Of a stretch of 35,477 nt of DNA, positions 8,717 to 18,783 are shown piece by piece. The notes under the pieces are model-generated. The model did no database searches. It saw nothing but the letters and a program-made list of their open reading frames with translations, and was not told where the DNA came from. This DNA comes from an uncultured Nitrosomonadales bacterium (GTDB taxonomy: Bacteria; Pseudomonadota; Gammaproteobacteria; Burkholderiales; Gallionellaceae), in contig CAISHO010000085.1 in the NCBI GenBank assembly GCA_903885165.1, positions 1 through 35,477 on the forward strand, read 5' to 3'. Each line of letters begins with the position of its first letter. Position 1 is the first letter of the stretch. The position numbers were made by a program, and so were the translations under genes.

Positions 8717-9325
8717 TTAAACGCGCTTGTCCAGCACCTGATCGACCAGACCGTATTTCACGGCATCCTGAGCACTCAGGAAATTGTCGCGATCGGTATC
8801 GCGTTCAATCGCCTCGACCGTCTGACCGGTATGATCCGCCAGCATTTGATTAAGCTTTTGTTTTAAATAAAGAATTTCACGTGCGTGAATTTCAATATCT
8901 GATGCCTGACCACGGAAGCCGCCCAAAGGCTGATGTATCATAACGCGTGAATTAGGCAGACAGAAACGCTTGCCCTTTTCACCCGCCGTCAACAGAAATG
9001 CGCCCATACTGGCCGCCTGACCGATACACAGCGTGCTGACATGCGGCTTGATGAACTGCATGGTGTCGTAAATCGCCATACCGGCCGTGACCGAACCACC
9101 AGGCGAATTGATGTAAAAGTGAATGTCTTTATCCGGATTTTCAGATTCCAGAAACAACATCTGCGCCACAATCAGATTCGCACTGTGATCATTAACTTCG
9201 CCCACTAGGAACACAACGCGTTCCTTGAGCAGACGAGAGTAAATGTCATAGGCACGCTCACCGCGCCCACTGGTCTCGACGACCATCGGAATCATGCCGA
9301 TATTTTGCGGCTCGAGGGTGAACAT
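8717..9325 (-). CDS. clpP: ATP-dependent Clp protease proteolytic subunit ClpP
   Basis: A 202-residue serine protease that forms a double-heptamer chamber with ClpX. The catalytic triad can be placed at Ser106 (GQAASMGAF), His131 (VMIHQPLGG) and Asp180 (ERDTDRDNF), each five residues earlier than in the E. coli precursor. The processing-site region precedes [20 protein letters not shown]. The start codon lies one base after the tig stop codon (TAA-G-ATG), so translation is probably coupled. Confidence 0.98.
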   Translation of the reverse strand: MFTLEPQNIGMIPMVVETSGRGERAYDIYSRLLKERVVFLVGEVNDHSANLIVAQMLFLESENPDKDIHFYINSPGGSVTAGMAIYDTMQFIKPHVSTLCIGQAASMGAFLLTAGEKGKRFCLPNSRVMIHQPLGGFRGQASDIEIHAREILYLKQKLNQMLADHTGQTVEAIERDTDRDNFLSAQDAVKYGLVDQVLDKRV

Positions 9326-9326
9326 C

Positions 9327-10625
9327 TTAGTTACCCATCAATTCTGCAAAAGCCAGCGCCTTGTCAGCGACTTGCGCGCGGGCTAACACCCACTCAACGA
9401 CATTTTCTTCCAGAACCAGGTTTTCAATTTCCTGCAAGCGCGCTGCATCGGCATAGTACCAACGCACCACATCTTCAGGATGCTCAAAACTCTGCGCGTA
9501 ATCTTCAACCAATGCGCGTACACGTTCAGCTTCAGCCTTCAGTGTGTGCTTTTCAACCAGATCAGCCAGAATCAGACCCAGTTTGACACGCTTTTCAGCG
9601 CGTTCACGGAACAATTCAGGTGGCAATTGTTGCCCCTTCATCGACATACCGCGCTGCTCCATATCCTGCATGGTTTGTTGCATCAGGCGTTGCATTTCCC
9701 ACTGCACAAGAGACTTAGGCAATTCGAATTGAGCAACCTTAACCAATACATCCATCGCAGCTTCTTTGTTGCGACCCTTTAAGCGACGAATCACTTCGCG
9801 GTCCAGATTGCTGCGAATTTCTTCAGCTAACTTGCCCACATCGCCGTCGGTGATGCCGACAGACTTAGCAAATTCAGCGTCCACTTCAGGCAATACCGGC
9901 GCTTCAACCTTATTCAGGGTGATCGCGAAAGTCACCAACTTACCGGCAACATCCTTGCCGTGATAGCTTTCAGGAAAAGTCATATCGAAAGACTTGGTTT
10001 CACCGACCTTCATACCAGCGATTGCAGCTTCAAATTCAGGCAGCATACGGCCGGAACCTAAAGTAACTGGATAGTCCTTCGCTTCACCGCCTTCGAATAC
10101 CACACCTTCCAAAGTACCAACGAAGTCGATGACGACATTGTCATCGGCTTGCGCTGCGCGATCGACAGCGGCGAAAGTGGCACGCTGCTTACGCAATGTG
10201 GCGATGGTGTTATCGATATCAGTTTGACCCAATTCGTAAGTTGCGCGCTCAACAGCTTCAGCAGTCACATCGCCCAACACGATTTCTGGATAAACTTCAA
10301 AAGTTGCGCTGTATTCGATTTCGTCTGCGTTCCAATCGGTTGTCTTAACCTGGAATTCAGGATCGCCAGCCACTCTCAAATCATTGGTCTGTACCGCTTC
10401 AGCAAAGGAGCGTTGCAGGGCTTCGCCCAATGCTTCCTGGCGAGCTTCCATACCATAATGTTGATTGAGCACTTTTTCAGGAATCTTGCCTGGACGGAAT
10501 CCGGCGAGTTTTGCAGTGCGTCCGATGTGTTTCAGACGAGCTGCAACCTGGTTGCGAAGTGCTTGTTGTGGAATCGATGCGTTCAGGCGACGTTCTAACG
10601 CGCTCACAGTTTCTACGCTGGGCAT
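9327..10625 (-). CDS. tig: Trigger factor
   Basis: A 432-residue ribosome-associated chaperone and peptidyl-prolyl isomerase. The N-terminal ribosome-binding signature GFRPGKIP is present near residue 43. An FKBP-type domain follows (about residues 160-245), with [13 protein letters not shown] and [20 protein letters not shown]. The C-terminal helical cradle occupies the remainder. The ATG at 10623-10625 has AAGGAAA upstream. The order tig-clpP-clpX is the standard proteobacterial one. Confidence 0.97.
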   Translation of the reverse strand: MPSVETVSALERRLNASIPQQALRNQVAARLKHIGRTAKLAGFRPGKIPEKVLNQHYGMEARQEALGEALQRSFAEAVQTNDLRVAGDPEFQVKTTDWNADEIEYSATFEVYPEIVLGDVTAEAVERATYELGQTDIDNTIATLRKQRATFAAVDRAAQADDNVVIDFVGTLEGVVFEGGEAKDYPVTLGSGRMLPEFEAAIAGMKVGETKSFDMTFPESYHGKDVAGKLVTFAITLNKVEAPVLPEVDAEFAKSVGITDGDVGKLAEEIRSNLDREVIRRLKGRNKEAAMDVLVKVAQFELPKSLVQWEMQRLMQQTMQDMEQRGMSMKGQQLPPELFRERAEKRVKLGLILADLVEKHTLKAEAERVRALVEDYAQSFEHPEDVVRWYYADAARLQEIENLVLEENVVEWVLARAQVADKALAFAELMGN

Positions 10626-10776
10626 GCTGTATTTCCTTGAAATTGAATTTGAATGAGATGCCGTACAAGAAGATAATCAGACGAAAAATGTAACTCACTA
10701 ATTTCGTTTAATTTTTTCAGAAGCAAGGGATTTTAACTTGTAACCTTGACACCTACTTTTTGCAAGCTTGTCGTTA

Positions 10777-10805
10777 AGTATAGCATTGAGGTGTTGAAAA
10801 TTGAA
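10777..10805 (-). promoter_or_regulatory. Probable sigma-70 promoter for tig-clpPX
   Basis: The minus strand has an extended -10, TGCTATACT (10777-10785), with a weak -35, TTCAAT (10800-10805), at 17 bp. It would leave a leader of about 145 nt before tig. The extended TG compensates for the poor -35. Confidence 0.4.
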
Positions 10806-11169
10806 ATTTTGTGCGCAGTGAGACCCTTTGCGCGGGCGCCTTGCAGCATGTAACTTGGCTATTTATTGAGCCAAAGCAGTGGCGCATTGCTTAAGTTACG
10901 AAAAATCCATTACCGGATAGTTGTTCAGCCAACCTTCGCGACATGACATTGATCAAATAATAAGCATTAGTTTTTTCAATGAGTAGTTTTTCGAATTCCC
11001 ATAACAGCACCTAGCACACCATCCGCCGCTTAACAACGGGCGACGCGGCCATAAATGAAACAACTAGAGCATGAGGTTTTAACGAAATATTTCTTTTGAG
11101 CTCAATCCAGTCCAGATTGAGAAAATTGCAACTTATTGATTTTATTAATTATTTTATTTTTATAACAAG
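10806..11169. other. AT-rich intergenic region
   Basis: No supported gene. Two small inverted repeats are visible: TTGGCT 10855-10860 with AGCCAA 10869-10874, and CTCAATC 11101-11107 with GATTGAG 11115-11121. Neither is followed by a T-run. Composition becomes very AT-rich close to the tRNA-Leu terminator. Confidence 0.4.
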
Positions 11170-11195
11170 AAAAAAGCCCCTAGATTCAGGGGCTT
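11170..11195 (-). terminator. Intrinsic terminator after tRNA-Leu
   Basis: On the minus strand AAGCCCCT and AGGGGCTT form a perfect 8-bp stem with a 6-nt loop, followed by TTTT. It lies 22 bp downstream of tRNA-Leu. Confidence 0.85.
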
Positions 11196-11217
11196 AGTTT
11201 CGTGCTTTTTACTATTT

Positions 11218-11302
11218 TGGTGCGAAAGAAGAGACTCGAACTCTTACACCTTACGGCGCTGGAACCTAAATCCAGTGCGTCTACCAATTCCGCCACTTTC
11301 GC
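11218..11302 (-). tRNA. tRNA-Leu(UAG)
   Basis: 85 nt with encoded CCA, a class II tRNA with a long variable arm. Acceptor GCGAAAG pairs with CTTTCGC. The anticodon loop TTTAGGT carries TAG, reading CUN leucine codons. The T-loop is TTCGAGT. Confidence 0.96.
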
Positions 11303-11312
11303 AAGGGCGCGA

Positions 11313-11321
11313 ATTATAGCA
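11313..11321 (-). promoter_or_regulatory. Extended -10 promoter of tRNA-Leu
   Basis: TGCTATAAT on the minus strand ends about 10 bases before the tRNA 5' end and is followed by a GC-rich discriminator (TCGCGCCC), as is usual for stringently controlled tRNA promoters. No clear -35 is seen. Confidence 0.5.
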
Positions 11322-11359
11322 CCACTCCGAACAATTACGCTCGCTTAAATGAAACTCGA

Positions 11360-12358
11360 TTAAACGATCGCTGCTGAGAATTGAATTACTGCACGTCCCG
11401 ACAACTTACCTTCCAGCAACGGATGAAAAACATCGTCCAGTTTATCGAAGGGTACGATATGAGCCACGCTGGACAATTTATCTGTCCGTAAATCCGTCGC
11501 CATGCGCTGCCAGATTTCACGACGCATGGTCATTTGTGTGGCAGCCGTGTCAATACCGAGCAGACACACGCCGCGCAAAATGAAAGGCATTACGGTGGTA
11601 TGCAATTCAATCCCGCTCGCATTACCGAAACTGGCGATTACGCCGTTTTGCTGCATGCAGCGCGTGAGCCATCCCAGCGTTTCACCACCAACCGAATCAA
11701 CAGCCCCCGCCCACAAGGTTTTCTCCAGCGGCCTCGTCCCCATTACAAGCTGATGACGAGAGAGAATCTCCGTCGCTCCCAGTGAGGTTAGATACTCATG
11801 TTCGCCGTCCTTGCCGGTCAGCGCCGTGACCTGATAACCGCGTTTAGCCAGCATGGCAATCGCCAGACTCGCCACTCCGCCAGTCGCCCCCGTCACAATC
11901 ACACGACCACACGCAGGTGTCAGCCCGTTTTGCTCCATACGGTGTATCGACAGTGCAGCGGTAAAACCAGCCGTACCCAACGCCATCGCTTCGAACAGGG
12001 TGAGACCTTGAGGCAGTGGCACCACCCAATCAGCCGGCAGGCGCACGTATTCGGCAAAACCGCCATCGTGCGACACACCCATCCCGTAGCTGGTAGCGAC
12101 CACCTCGTCACCCGCTTGAAAGCGCGCATCGCTTGAACTGACCACCACACCGGACACATCAATCCCGCCGACACAAGGGAAGCGACGAATCACTTTCCCC
12201 GTACCGGTCGCGGCTAATGCATCCTTGTAATTGACACTGGAGTAATGCGAGCGGATTACCACATCACCGGGATCGAGATCATCCAGCGTCAAGCGGGTAA
12301 ATTGCCCACCCGACTGACCATTTTCTTCGATGATGCGATAGGCGCCAAAAGATGCCAT
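11360..12358 (-). CDS. YhdH/AcuI-family NADPH-dependent quinone or acrylyl-CoA reductase
   Basis: A 332-residue zinc-independent medium-chain dehydrogenase. Family features are the substrate-side SSVNYKDALAATG near residue 41, the GGIDVSGVV segment, GDEVVATSYGMG and the nucleotide-binding VTGATGGVASLAIAML. AcuI reduces acryloyl-CoA to propionyl-CoA with NADPH; other members reduce quinones, so the substrate is uncertain. Its ATG directly abuts the sucB stop codon (TAA-ATG), placing it as the last gene of the TCA operon with probable translational coupling. In many relatives I would expect lpd (E3) here. tRNA-Leu follows 57 bp downstream with its own promoter. Confidence 0.85.
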   Translation of the reverse strand: MASFGAYRIIEENGQSGGQFTRLTLDDLDPGDVVIRSHYSSVNYKDALAATGTGKVIRRFPCVGGIDVSGVVVSSSDARFQAGDEVVATSYGMGVSHDGGFAEYVRLPADWVVPLPQGLTLFEAMALGTAGFTAALSIHRMEQNGLTPACGRVIVTGATGGVASLAIAMLAKRGYQVTALTGKDGEHEYLTSLGATEILSRHQLVMGTRPLEKTLWAGAVDSVGGETLGWLTRCMQQNGVIASFGNASGIELHTTVMPFILRGVCLLGIDTAATQMTMRREIWQRMATDLRTDKLSSVAHIVPFDKLDDVFHPLLEGKLSGRAVIQFSAAIV

Positions 12359-13549
12359 TTACAGATCCAGTAACAACCGTTCAGGCGACTCCAGTGCTTC
12401 TTTGATCGCGCCCAGGAACTGCACCGCTTCGCGGCCGTCGATGATGCGGTGATCGTAGGACACCGCCAGATAATTGATCGGACGGATCACCATCTGACCA
12501 TTTTCTACCACAACCCGGTCTTTAGTCGCGTGTATACCCAGAATCGCGGCCTGTGGCGGGTTGATGATCGGCGTAGACAACATCGAACCGAAGGTGCCGC
12601 CATTGGAAATGGAGAAGGTGCCCCCGGTCAATTCTTCCATCGTCAGTTTGCCCAACTTGGCGCGCGCGCCGAAATCGGAAATTTGCTTTTCGATATCAGC
12701 AAAACTCAATTTATCCACATCGCGTAGCACAGGCACCGTCAGACCGCGCTCACTACCAATCGCAATACCGATATCGAAATAGCCGTGGTAGATGATATCC
12801 GTGCCATCTACCGAAGCATTTACGATAGGAAATTTTTGCAACGCATAAACAGACGCCTTGGCAAAAAAGCAGGAGAAACCCAGTTTGACACCGTGTTTCT
12901 TCTCGAACGCATCCTTGTATTTGGTACGCAGATCCATCACAGGTTGCATGTTCACTTCGTTGAACGTGGTCAGGATCGCTGCATTCTGCTGAGATTGAAT
13001 CAGTCGTTCGGCGATACGCTGACGAATACGCGTCATCGGTACGCGTTGTTCCGGACGATTGCCCAGCGGTGCGGGTGCGGGTGCAGCCTTAGCAACAGGA
13101 GCCGCTTTAACTACCGGTGCGACAGGTGCAGGAGCCGCCGCACTTAACACATCTTCTTTGGTGACACGACCGGAACGACCGCTGCCTTGCAGACTGGCTG
13201 CATTGACATCAAGTTCATTGGCCAGCTTACGCACCGAAGGCGGAACCGCAGAGACCACTTCGGCCTTCACTTCTGCTTTCGCTGCCGCTGCTGGCTTAGC
13301 TTGTACAGCATCTGTATCGATCAGTGCGATCAATTCTTCGCTGCCCACCAGGTCACCGTTACCCTTTAATATTTTGGTCAACACGCCGCTCTTGGAGGCG
13401 GGCAATTCCATCACGACCTTGTCAGTTTCGACATCAATCAGGTTTTCGCCTTCAACGACGGCATCGCCGACCTGTTTATGCCAGGTCACCAGCGTCGCTT
13501 CAGAGACAGACTCGGAGAGTTGGGGGACTTTAACTTCAATGATGCTCAT
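12359..13549 (-). CDS. sucB: 2-oxoglutarate dehydrogenase E2 (dihydrolipoyl succinyltransferase)
   Basis: A 396-residue core subunit that transfers succinyl groups to CoA. The start ATG 13547-13549 has AGGAG upstream and gives the family N-terminus [18 protein letters not shown]. One lipoyl domain is present with the lipoyl lysine in [11 protein letters not shown]. An Ala/Pro linker follows, then an E3-binding domain ([17 protein letters not shown]) and a second linker. The catalytic domain ends in [13 protein letters not shown], with the active-site histidine. The first 14 nt overlap the 3' end of sucA, so translation is coupled. Confidence 0.96.
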   Translation of the reverse strand: MSIIEVKVPQLSESVSEATLVTWHKQVGDAVVEGENLIDVETDKVVMELPASKSGVLTKILKGNGDLVGSEELIALIDTDAVQAKPAAAAKAEVKAEVVSAVPPSVRKLANELDVNAASLQGSGRSGRVTKEDVLSAAAPAPVAPVVKAAPVAKAAPAPAPLGNRPEQRVPMTRIRQRIAERLIQSQQNAAILTTFNEVNMQPVMDLRTKYKDAFEKKHGVKLGFSCFFAKASVYALQKFPIVNASVDGTDIIYHGYFDIGIAIGSERGLTVPVLRDVDKLSFADIEKQISDFGARAKLGKLTMEELTGGTFSISNGGTFGSMLSTPIINPPQAAILGIHATKDRVVVENGQMVIRPINYLAVSYDHRIIDGREAVQFLGAIKEALESPERLLLDL

Positions 13550-16388
13550 TATGTGGTACTCCTGGAATGTTTTTGACATCGAGATCGGGACGGAAGGCTG
13601 CATCAATCACCGCTTTCTGTTGTTCGATATGCACGGACAAATAACCTGCGGCAGGCGCAGCGGATGAAGGGCGCAGCGCGTAATCCAGACGCATACCTGT
13701 GCGTAAATGACGCAACAAATAATGCTGGATACGATGCCAAGCGCCCTGATTTCCTGGCTCTTCCTGACACCAAACCATCTCGGTCGCATTAGGGTAAGCC
13801 GCAACCTGGGCTGCCAGATCATCGTGCGGGAAGGGATAGAGCTGCTCGATACGTATGATCGCCATATCATCGATTCCCTTGGCACGGCGCGCATTGACCA
13901 GATCGTAATAGACCTTGCCGCTGCACGCGATGATGCGACGCACCTTGTCGGTTGCCAGCGTTTCCACTTCAGGGATCACCGCACGGAAACTACCCTCAGT
14001 GAAGTCCGTCATAGGGGATGCTGCATCCTTGCTGCGCAGCAAGCTCTTGGGTGTGAACACGATCAGCGGATGACGAGAGGGTCGCAACATCTGACGACGC
14101 AGCAAATGGAACATCTGCGACGGTGTTGAAGGCACAACCACTTGAATATTGTAGTCGGCACACAGTTGCAAATAGCGCTCAATACGTCCGGATGAGTGCT
14201 CAGCACCCTGCCCTTCATAGCCGTGCGGCAGCAACATCACCAGTCCGCACAAACGTCCCCATTTAGCTTCACCGGCGGCGATAAACTGATCTATAACCAC
14301 TTGCGCGCCGTTGGCAAAGTCACCGAACTGCGCTTCCCACAACACCAGAGAATTTGCTTCCGCCGTTGCATAACCATACTCGAAACCGAGCACCGCTTCC
14401 TCAGACAGCAAGGAGTCGATCACAAGAAAATCGGACTGATCGGCGGCCAGATGTTGCAGTGGTATGTGCACCCCCGTATCCCACTCGACGCGATTTTGAT
14501 CGTGCCAGGTCGCATGACGATGGAAGAAAGTGCCGCGACCGCAATCTTGACCGGACAGACGCACAGGATACCCTTCGGTCAGCAGCGTGGCATAAGCTAA
14601 ATTCTCCGCCATACCCCAATCCAGTGACAACTCACCGCGTCCCATCAGTACACGATCGTCGACGATCTTCTGTACACGAGATTGCAGCAAAAATCCTTCC
14701 GGTATCTGCGTCAAAGCGACCGACAATTGTTGCAAGCGCTCTAATGTAACCGTGGTATCCACCGGCGTATTCCACGCCGTAGCACTCTTTAAAGCCACCC
14801 AGTTAGATACAGGCTTATTCGGATTTTCGATCGCAGGCTGTATGGAATTTCTTCCTTCATCCATGGACTGACGGTAACTCGCCACCATCGCGTCACCTTC
14901 GCCCGCCGCGATCACGCCTTCGTCGAATAGACGCTGCGCATACACGGCTCGTGTCCCGGGATGTTGACGGATAAAGCGATACATAAACGGTTGCGTGACC
15001 AGCGGTTCGTCCTGCTCGTTGTGTCCCAGCTTGCGGAAGCACACCATGTCTATCACGACATCACGGTGAAACTGCATACGATAATCGAGTGCAATTTCAG
15101 TGATCAACATCACCGCATCCGGATCATCTCCATTCACATGGAAGATCGGCGCATCGATCATCTTAGCCACATCGCTGCAATACTGGCTGGAGCGCGTATC
15201 ACGCACATCAGACACAGTAAAGCCGATCTGGTTATTGATAATGATGTGCACCGTACCGCCAGTGTGGTAGCCGCGAGTCTGCGACATGGCAAGCGTTTCC
15301 ATCACCACGCCCTGTCCTGCGAAGGCCGCATCACCATGCAACAGAATCGGCAACACCTTGGCGCCGTCCATGTCTTTCAAGCGGTGCTGACGGGCTCGAA
15401 CCGAACCTTCGACCACAGGATTGACGATTTCAAGATGCGATGGATTAAAGGCCAACGCTACATGTAAATCACCACCCGCTGTTGCGATATCAGCTGAAAA
15501 ACCCTGGTGATACTTCACATCGCCCGATGTCAGATGATCCGCGTGGATTCCTTCGAATTCAGCGAACAACATAGAAGGCTGTTTGCCCAGAATATTGACC
15601 AGAACATTCAAACGACCGCGATGCGCCATACCGATAACAGCTTCCTTGACACCCTGTGATCCGCCGCGTTGCAGCAGATGATCCAGCAGTGGCACCAGCG
15701 TTTCACCGCCTTCGAGCGAAAAGCGCTTTTGTCCGACATATTTGGTATGAAGATAACGCTCCAGCGTCTCGGCTGCCGTCAGACGACCCAGAAAACGACG
15801 ACGCAGATCAGCGTTGTAACCCGCCACGCCACGCACACCTTCCAATCGGCTCTGTATCCAGCGCTTTTGCGGCACATCACTCATGTACATGTATTCCGCA
15901 CCGATGCTGCCACAGTAAGTCTGACGCAACAGCGCCAGAATTTCCCGTAACGTCATACGCGCAGCAGCAACTAGCGACCCTGTTTCAAAGGTCGTCGCCA
16001 TATCGGATTCGAGCAGACCGTAATACCCCGGATCCAACTCAGGAACGAGCGGCTTGGCATGACGATGTAGAGGATCGAGATTAGCGACGCGTAAACCCAA
16101 AAAACGGTGCGCGTTGATCAGTTGCAGCACCTTAACTTGCTTGTGCTCATGACCCGAATCGGGCGCGACAACAATCTGTTTAGGCAATGATTCAAAGGCA
16201 CGTTGGATCGGACTGTGTGCCTGTTCGCGCCCAGCCTGAGTCCAGGCGGGCAGCGCATCAAAATAGGCACGCCATTCACCCGACACACTCAGCGGATCTT
16301 GCAGATATTGCTCGTACAAATCTTCGACGAAGATGGCATTTGTCCCGGATAACGCGGAACTATCCTGCATCATTTGATTAAAACTCAT
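13536..16388 (-). CDS. sucA: 2-oxoglutarate dehydrogenase E1 component
   Basis: A 950-residue thiamine-diphosphate enzyme that decarboxylates 2-oxoglutarate. I chose ATG 16386-16388 because AAAGGTGA precedes it and the product [20 protein letters not shown] then fits the family start. A short N-terminal E2-binding helix ([13 protein letters not shown]) is visible. ThDP and substrate regions include [23 protein letters not shown] and NNQIGFT. The transketolase-like C-terminal part contains [15 protein letters not shown]. The gltA stop codon TGA forms part of its Shine-Dalgarno, and its own 3' end overlaps sucB by 14 nt. Confidence 0.97.
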   Translation of the reverse strand: MSFNQMMQDSSALSGTNAIFVEDLYEQYLQDPLSVSGEWRAYFDALPAWTQAGREQAHSPIQRAFESLPKQIVVAPDSGHEHKQVKVLQLINAHRFLGLRVANLDPLHRHAKPLVPELDPGYYGLLESDMATTFETGSLVAAARMTLREILALLRQTYCGSIGAEYMYMSDVPQKRWIQSRLEGVRGVAGYNADLRRRFLGRLTAAETLERYLHTKYVGQKRFSLEGGETLVPLLDHLLQRGGSQGVKEAVIGMAHRGRLNVLVNILGKQPSMLFAEFEGIHADHLTSGDVKYHQGFSADIATAGGDLHVALAFNPSHLEIVNPVVEGSVRARQHRLKDMDGAKVLPILLHGDAAFAGQGVVMETLAMSQTRGYHTGGTVHIIINNQIGFTVSDVRDTRSSQYCSDVAKMIDAPIFHVNGDDPDAVMLITEIALDYRMQFHRDVVIDMVCFRKLGHNEQDEPLVTQPFMYRFIRQHPGTRAVYAQRLFDEGVIAAGEGDAMVASYRQSMDEGRNSIQPAIENPNKPVSNWVALKSATAWNTPVDTTVTLERLQQLSVALTQIPEGFLLQSRVQKIVDDRVLMGRGELSLDWGMAENLAYATLLTEGYPVRLSGQDCGRGTFFHRHATWHDQNRVEWDTGVHIPLQHLAADQSDFLVIDSLLSEEAVLGFEYGYATAEANSLVLWEAQFGDFANGAQVVIDQFIAAGEAKWGRLCGLVMLLPHGYEGQGAEHSSGRIERYLQLCADYNIQVVVPSTPSQMFHLLRRQMLRPSRHPLIVFTPKSLLRSKDAASPMTDFTEGSFRAVIPEVETLATDKVRRIIACSGKVYYDLVNARRAKGIDDMAIIRIEQLYPFPHDDLAAQVAAYPNATEMVWCQEEPGNQGAWHRIQHYLLRHLRTGMRLDYALRPSSAAPAAGYLSVHIEQQKAVIDAAFRPDLDVKNIPGVPHNEHH

Positions 16389-16395
16389 GAAATGA

Positions 16396-17697
16396 TCACC
16401 TTTTATCCATGGGAGAGTAATCGCGACGTGTCGCGCCGACATAAAGCTGACGGGGGCGGCCGATCTTGCGATCGCTCGCGGCCATCATTTCATTCCACTG
16501 TGACACCCAACCGATGGTACGTGCCACGGCGAAGATCACCGTAAACATATTGGTCGGAATACCCAGCGCGCGTAACACGATGCCGGAGTAAAAATCCACA
16601 TTCGGATAGAGTTTACGTTCGATGAAATAAGGATCGTGAAGGGCAATGTTTTCCAGTTCCATGGCCAGCTTGAATAACTTATCGTTTTCCAGCCCCTGTT
16701 CTTTCAACACTTCGTAACAGGTTTCACGCATCACAGAAGCGCGCGGATCCATGTTCTTGTAGACGCGATGGCCAAAACCCATCAGCAGGCGTTTCTTGTC
16801 CTTCACATCCTGCACGAACTGGGCAACGCGAGATGGATCGCCGATTTCTTCGAGCATCGTCAATGCGGCTTCATTCGCGCCGCCGTGTGCAGGACCCCAA
16901 AGTGCGGCAATACCGGATGCCATACAAGCAAAAGGATTTGCGCCGCTGGAACCTGCCAGACGAACTGTCGACGTGGAGGCATTTTGTTCGTGATCAGCAT
17001 GCAGAATAAAGATGCGTTCCAGGGCACGAACCAGCACCGGATTAGGCACGTATTCTTCAGCCGGATTGGCGAACATCATATAAAGGAAGTTTTCGACGTA
17101 ACCGAACTTGTTCTTCGGATACATAAACGGATAGCCATTATGATATTTGTAGGCCATGGCCGCGATCGTCGGCACTTTACCCAGCAGACGCATTGCCGCC
17201 AGGTCGCGGTGTTCAGGATCATTAATATCGAGGGAGTCGTGATAGAAAGCGGATAATGCACCGACCACACCGACCATCACCGCCATAGGGTGTGCATCGC
17301 GTCTGAAACCATTAAAAAACTTCATCAACTGGTCGTGGACTATGGTGTGATTTTTCACCTTGCCGACAAATTCAATTTTTTGCGCCGCATCCGGCAACTG
17401 GCCGTTGAGGAGCAAATAACACACTTCCAGAAAGTCGGATTGACCCGCCAGTTGTTCTATAGGATAACCCCGGTAATACAACAGACCCGCATCACCATCG
17501 ATATAAGTAATCTCGGAGGTGCAGCTCGCCGTCGAGAAAAAAGCAGGATCGTAGGTAAAGATACCCAACTTGCTCAACGCATGAATATCAACAACATCAG
17601 GCCCCAGTGTGCCGGACATCATCGGCAATTCAATCTGTCGTCCATCATCTAGCGTGAGCGTAGCGTAGCGTTTTTTCAACCCGAGTTCTTTATCCAT
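16396..17697 (-). CDS. gltA: Citrate synthase (type II)
   Basis: A 433-residue hexameric-type enzyme condensing oxaloacetate and acetyl-CoA. Hallmarks are the N-terminal beta domain ([19 protein letters not shown]), the catalytic histidines in [11 protein letters not shown] and [12 protein letters not shown], and the catalytic aspartate in [15 protein letters not shown]. The signature [10 protein letters not shown] is present. ATG 17695-17697 has GGAAG upstream. It lies between sdhE and sucA in the TCA operon. Confidence 0.98.
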   Translation of the reverse strand: MDKELGLKKRYATLTLDDGRQIELPMMSGTLGPDVVDIHALSKLGIFTYDPAFFSTASCTSEITYIDGDAGLLYYRGYPIEQLAGQSDFLEVCYLLLNGQLPDAAQKIEFVGKVKNHTIVHDQLMKFFNGFRRDAHPMAVMVGVVGALSAFYHDSLDINDPEHRDLAAMRLLGKVPTIAAMAYKYHNGYPFMYPKNKFGYVENFLYMMFANPAEEYVPNPVLVRALERIFILHADHEQNASTSTVRLAGSSGANPFACMASGIAALWGPAHGGANEAALTMLEEIGDPSRVAQFVQDVKDKKRLLMGFGHRVYKNMDPRASVMRETCYEVLKEQGLENDKLFKLAMELENIALHDPYFIERKLYPNVDFYSGIVLRALGIPTNMFTVIFAVARTIGWVSQWNEMMAASDRKIGRPRQLYVGATRRDYSPMDKR

Positions 17698-17739
17698 CTG
17701 GCTTCCAATCCTGAAATTAAATTACGACCAATTCATTGA

Positions 17740-18072
17740 TTATAAAATATTAATTTTCAACAACAACGCAGCCTGCGCATCCGACCCGGCATCTTTCCTG
17801 CCCGACACCATATCCCAGAGGGGATTGTCCGGCAAATCCAACAATTCCTCAAAAGTCTGCCGCTCTTCGACAGACAACTGAAGATACTGCGCTTCTATAA
17901 AACGTACAAAAATAATATCCAGCTCCAGCAAACCGCGCCTGCAGCGCCAGCGCACTCGCTGCAAAGCAGCAGCATCGGGGAGCGAGGAATGAGGAATGAG
18001 TAAACAACCCTCTGCGCTTCCTGCTTCCTCTACTTTATCCTCAGTCCTCAATCCAATATCCTCGATTGTCAT
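17740..18072 (-). CDS. sdhE: FAD assembly factor SdhE with unusual N-terminal extension
   Basis: 110 residues; SdhE proteins are usually 80-95. The family core starts at about residue 39 (RVRWRCRRGLLELD) and holds the RGxxE motif used for flavinylation of SdhA, then FEELLDLPDNPLWDM. It is encoded directly after sdhB with a 4-nt ATGA overlap. The first 36 codons come from a heptamer-phased repeat (17984-18065), giving low-complexity IEDIGLRTEDKVEEAG and LLIPHSSLPDAA with no family similarity. No better start is available in frame: the only nearby ATG in the core is out of frame. So the element appears to be inserted in frame behind the original start codon. Confidence 0.85.
   Translation of the reverse strand: MTIEDIGLRTEDKVEEAGSAEGCLLIPHSSLPDAAALQRVRWRCRRGLLELDIIFVRFIEAQYLQLSVEERQTFEELLDLPDNPLWDMVSGRKDAGSDAQAALLLKINIL
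17984..18065. repeat. Heptamer-phased inverted-arm repeat inside sdhE
   Basis: The left arm is GAGGAAT at 17984 and 17991 plus GAG at 17998. The right arm has TCC every seven bases at 18038, 18045, 18052 and 18059 (TCCTCAG, TCCTCAA, TCCAATA, TCCTCGA). The arms are roughly complementary and flank a 37-nt unrelated centre. The element near 33892-33990 has the same architecture. Confidence 0.7.
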
Positions 18073-18764
18073 ACCATGCGCTTAATCATCAAGTCCTTGA
18101 TATGACCGATTGCTTCGGTCGGATTCAATTCCTTAGGACAGACATCTACACAATTCATGATGGTGTGACAACGGAATAAGCGATACGGATCTTCCAGATC
18201 ATCCAAACGTTCGGAAGTAGCCTGATCACGCGTGTCAGCGATGAAACGATACGCCTGCAACAAGCCTGCGGGGCCGACAAACTTGTCCGGATTCCACCAG
18301 AACGAAGGGCAGGCCGTCGTACAGCAACCACACAAGATACATTCATACAGTCCATTCAGATGTTCACGATCTGCCGGCGACTGCAAGCGCTCAGTTTCCG
18401 GTGGCGGGTCATTGTTGATCAGATACGGTTTGATCGAATGGTACTGTTTGAAGAACTGCGTCATGTCCACGATCAGATCGCGGATCACCGGCAGTCCCGG
18501 CAAGGGGCGTAATTCGACCGGCTCTTTCAACGATGATAACGGGGTAATACACGCCAAGCCGTTGCGACCGTTGATATTCATGGCATCAGAGCCGCACACG
18601 CCTTCGCGGCATGACTTACGCAAGGAAAGACTGTCGTCCTGTTCTTTGAGCAGCACCAGCGCATCGAGCAACATCTTGCCGCCCGACTCGATGTTCAGCT
18701 CGTAATTTTGCATGCGTGGCGCAGCATCGGTTTCAGGGTTGTAACGATAGATACGGAATTTCAT
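18069..18764 (-). CDS. sdhB: Succinate dehydrogenase iron-sulfur subunit
   Basis: 231 residues. The [2Fe-2S] ligands are Cys52, Cys57, Asp60 and Cys72 in CREGVCGSD and NGLAC; the aspartate ligand is also found in E. coli SdhB. The [4Fe-4S] and [3Fe-4S] sites are in CILCGCCTTACP and CHTIMNCVDVCP. It passes electrons from SdhA-bound FAD to ubiquinone. ATG 18762-18764 has AAGGA upstream. It overlaps sdhE by 4 nt. Confidence 0.98.
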   Translation of the reverse strand: MKFRIYRYNPETDAAPRMQNYELNIESGGKMLLDALVLLKEQDDSLSLRKSCREGVCGSDAMNINGRNGLACITPLSSLKEPVELRPLPGLPVIRDLIVDMTQFFKQYHSIKPYLINNDPPPETERLQSPADREHLNGLYECILCGCCTTACPSFWWNPDKFVGPAGLLQAYRFIADTRDQATSERLDDLEDPYRLFRCHTIMNCVDVCPKELNPTEAIGHIKDLMIKRMV

Positions 18765-18783
18765 AATTTTTCCTTATACCAGC

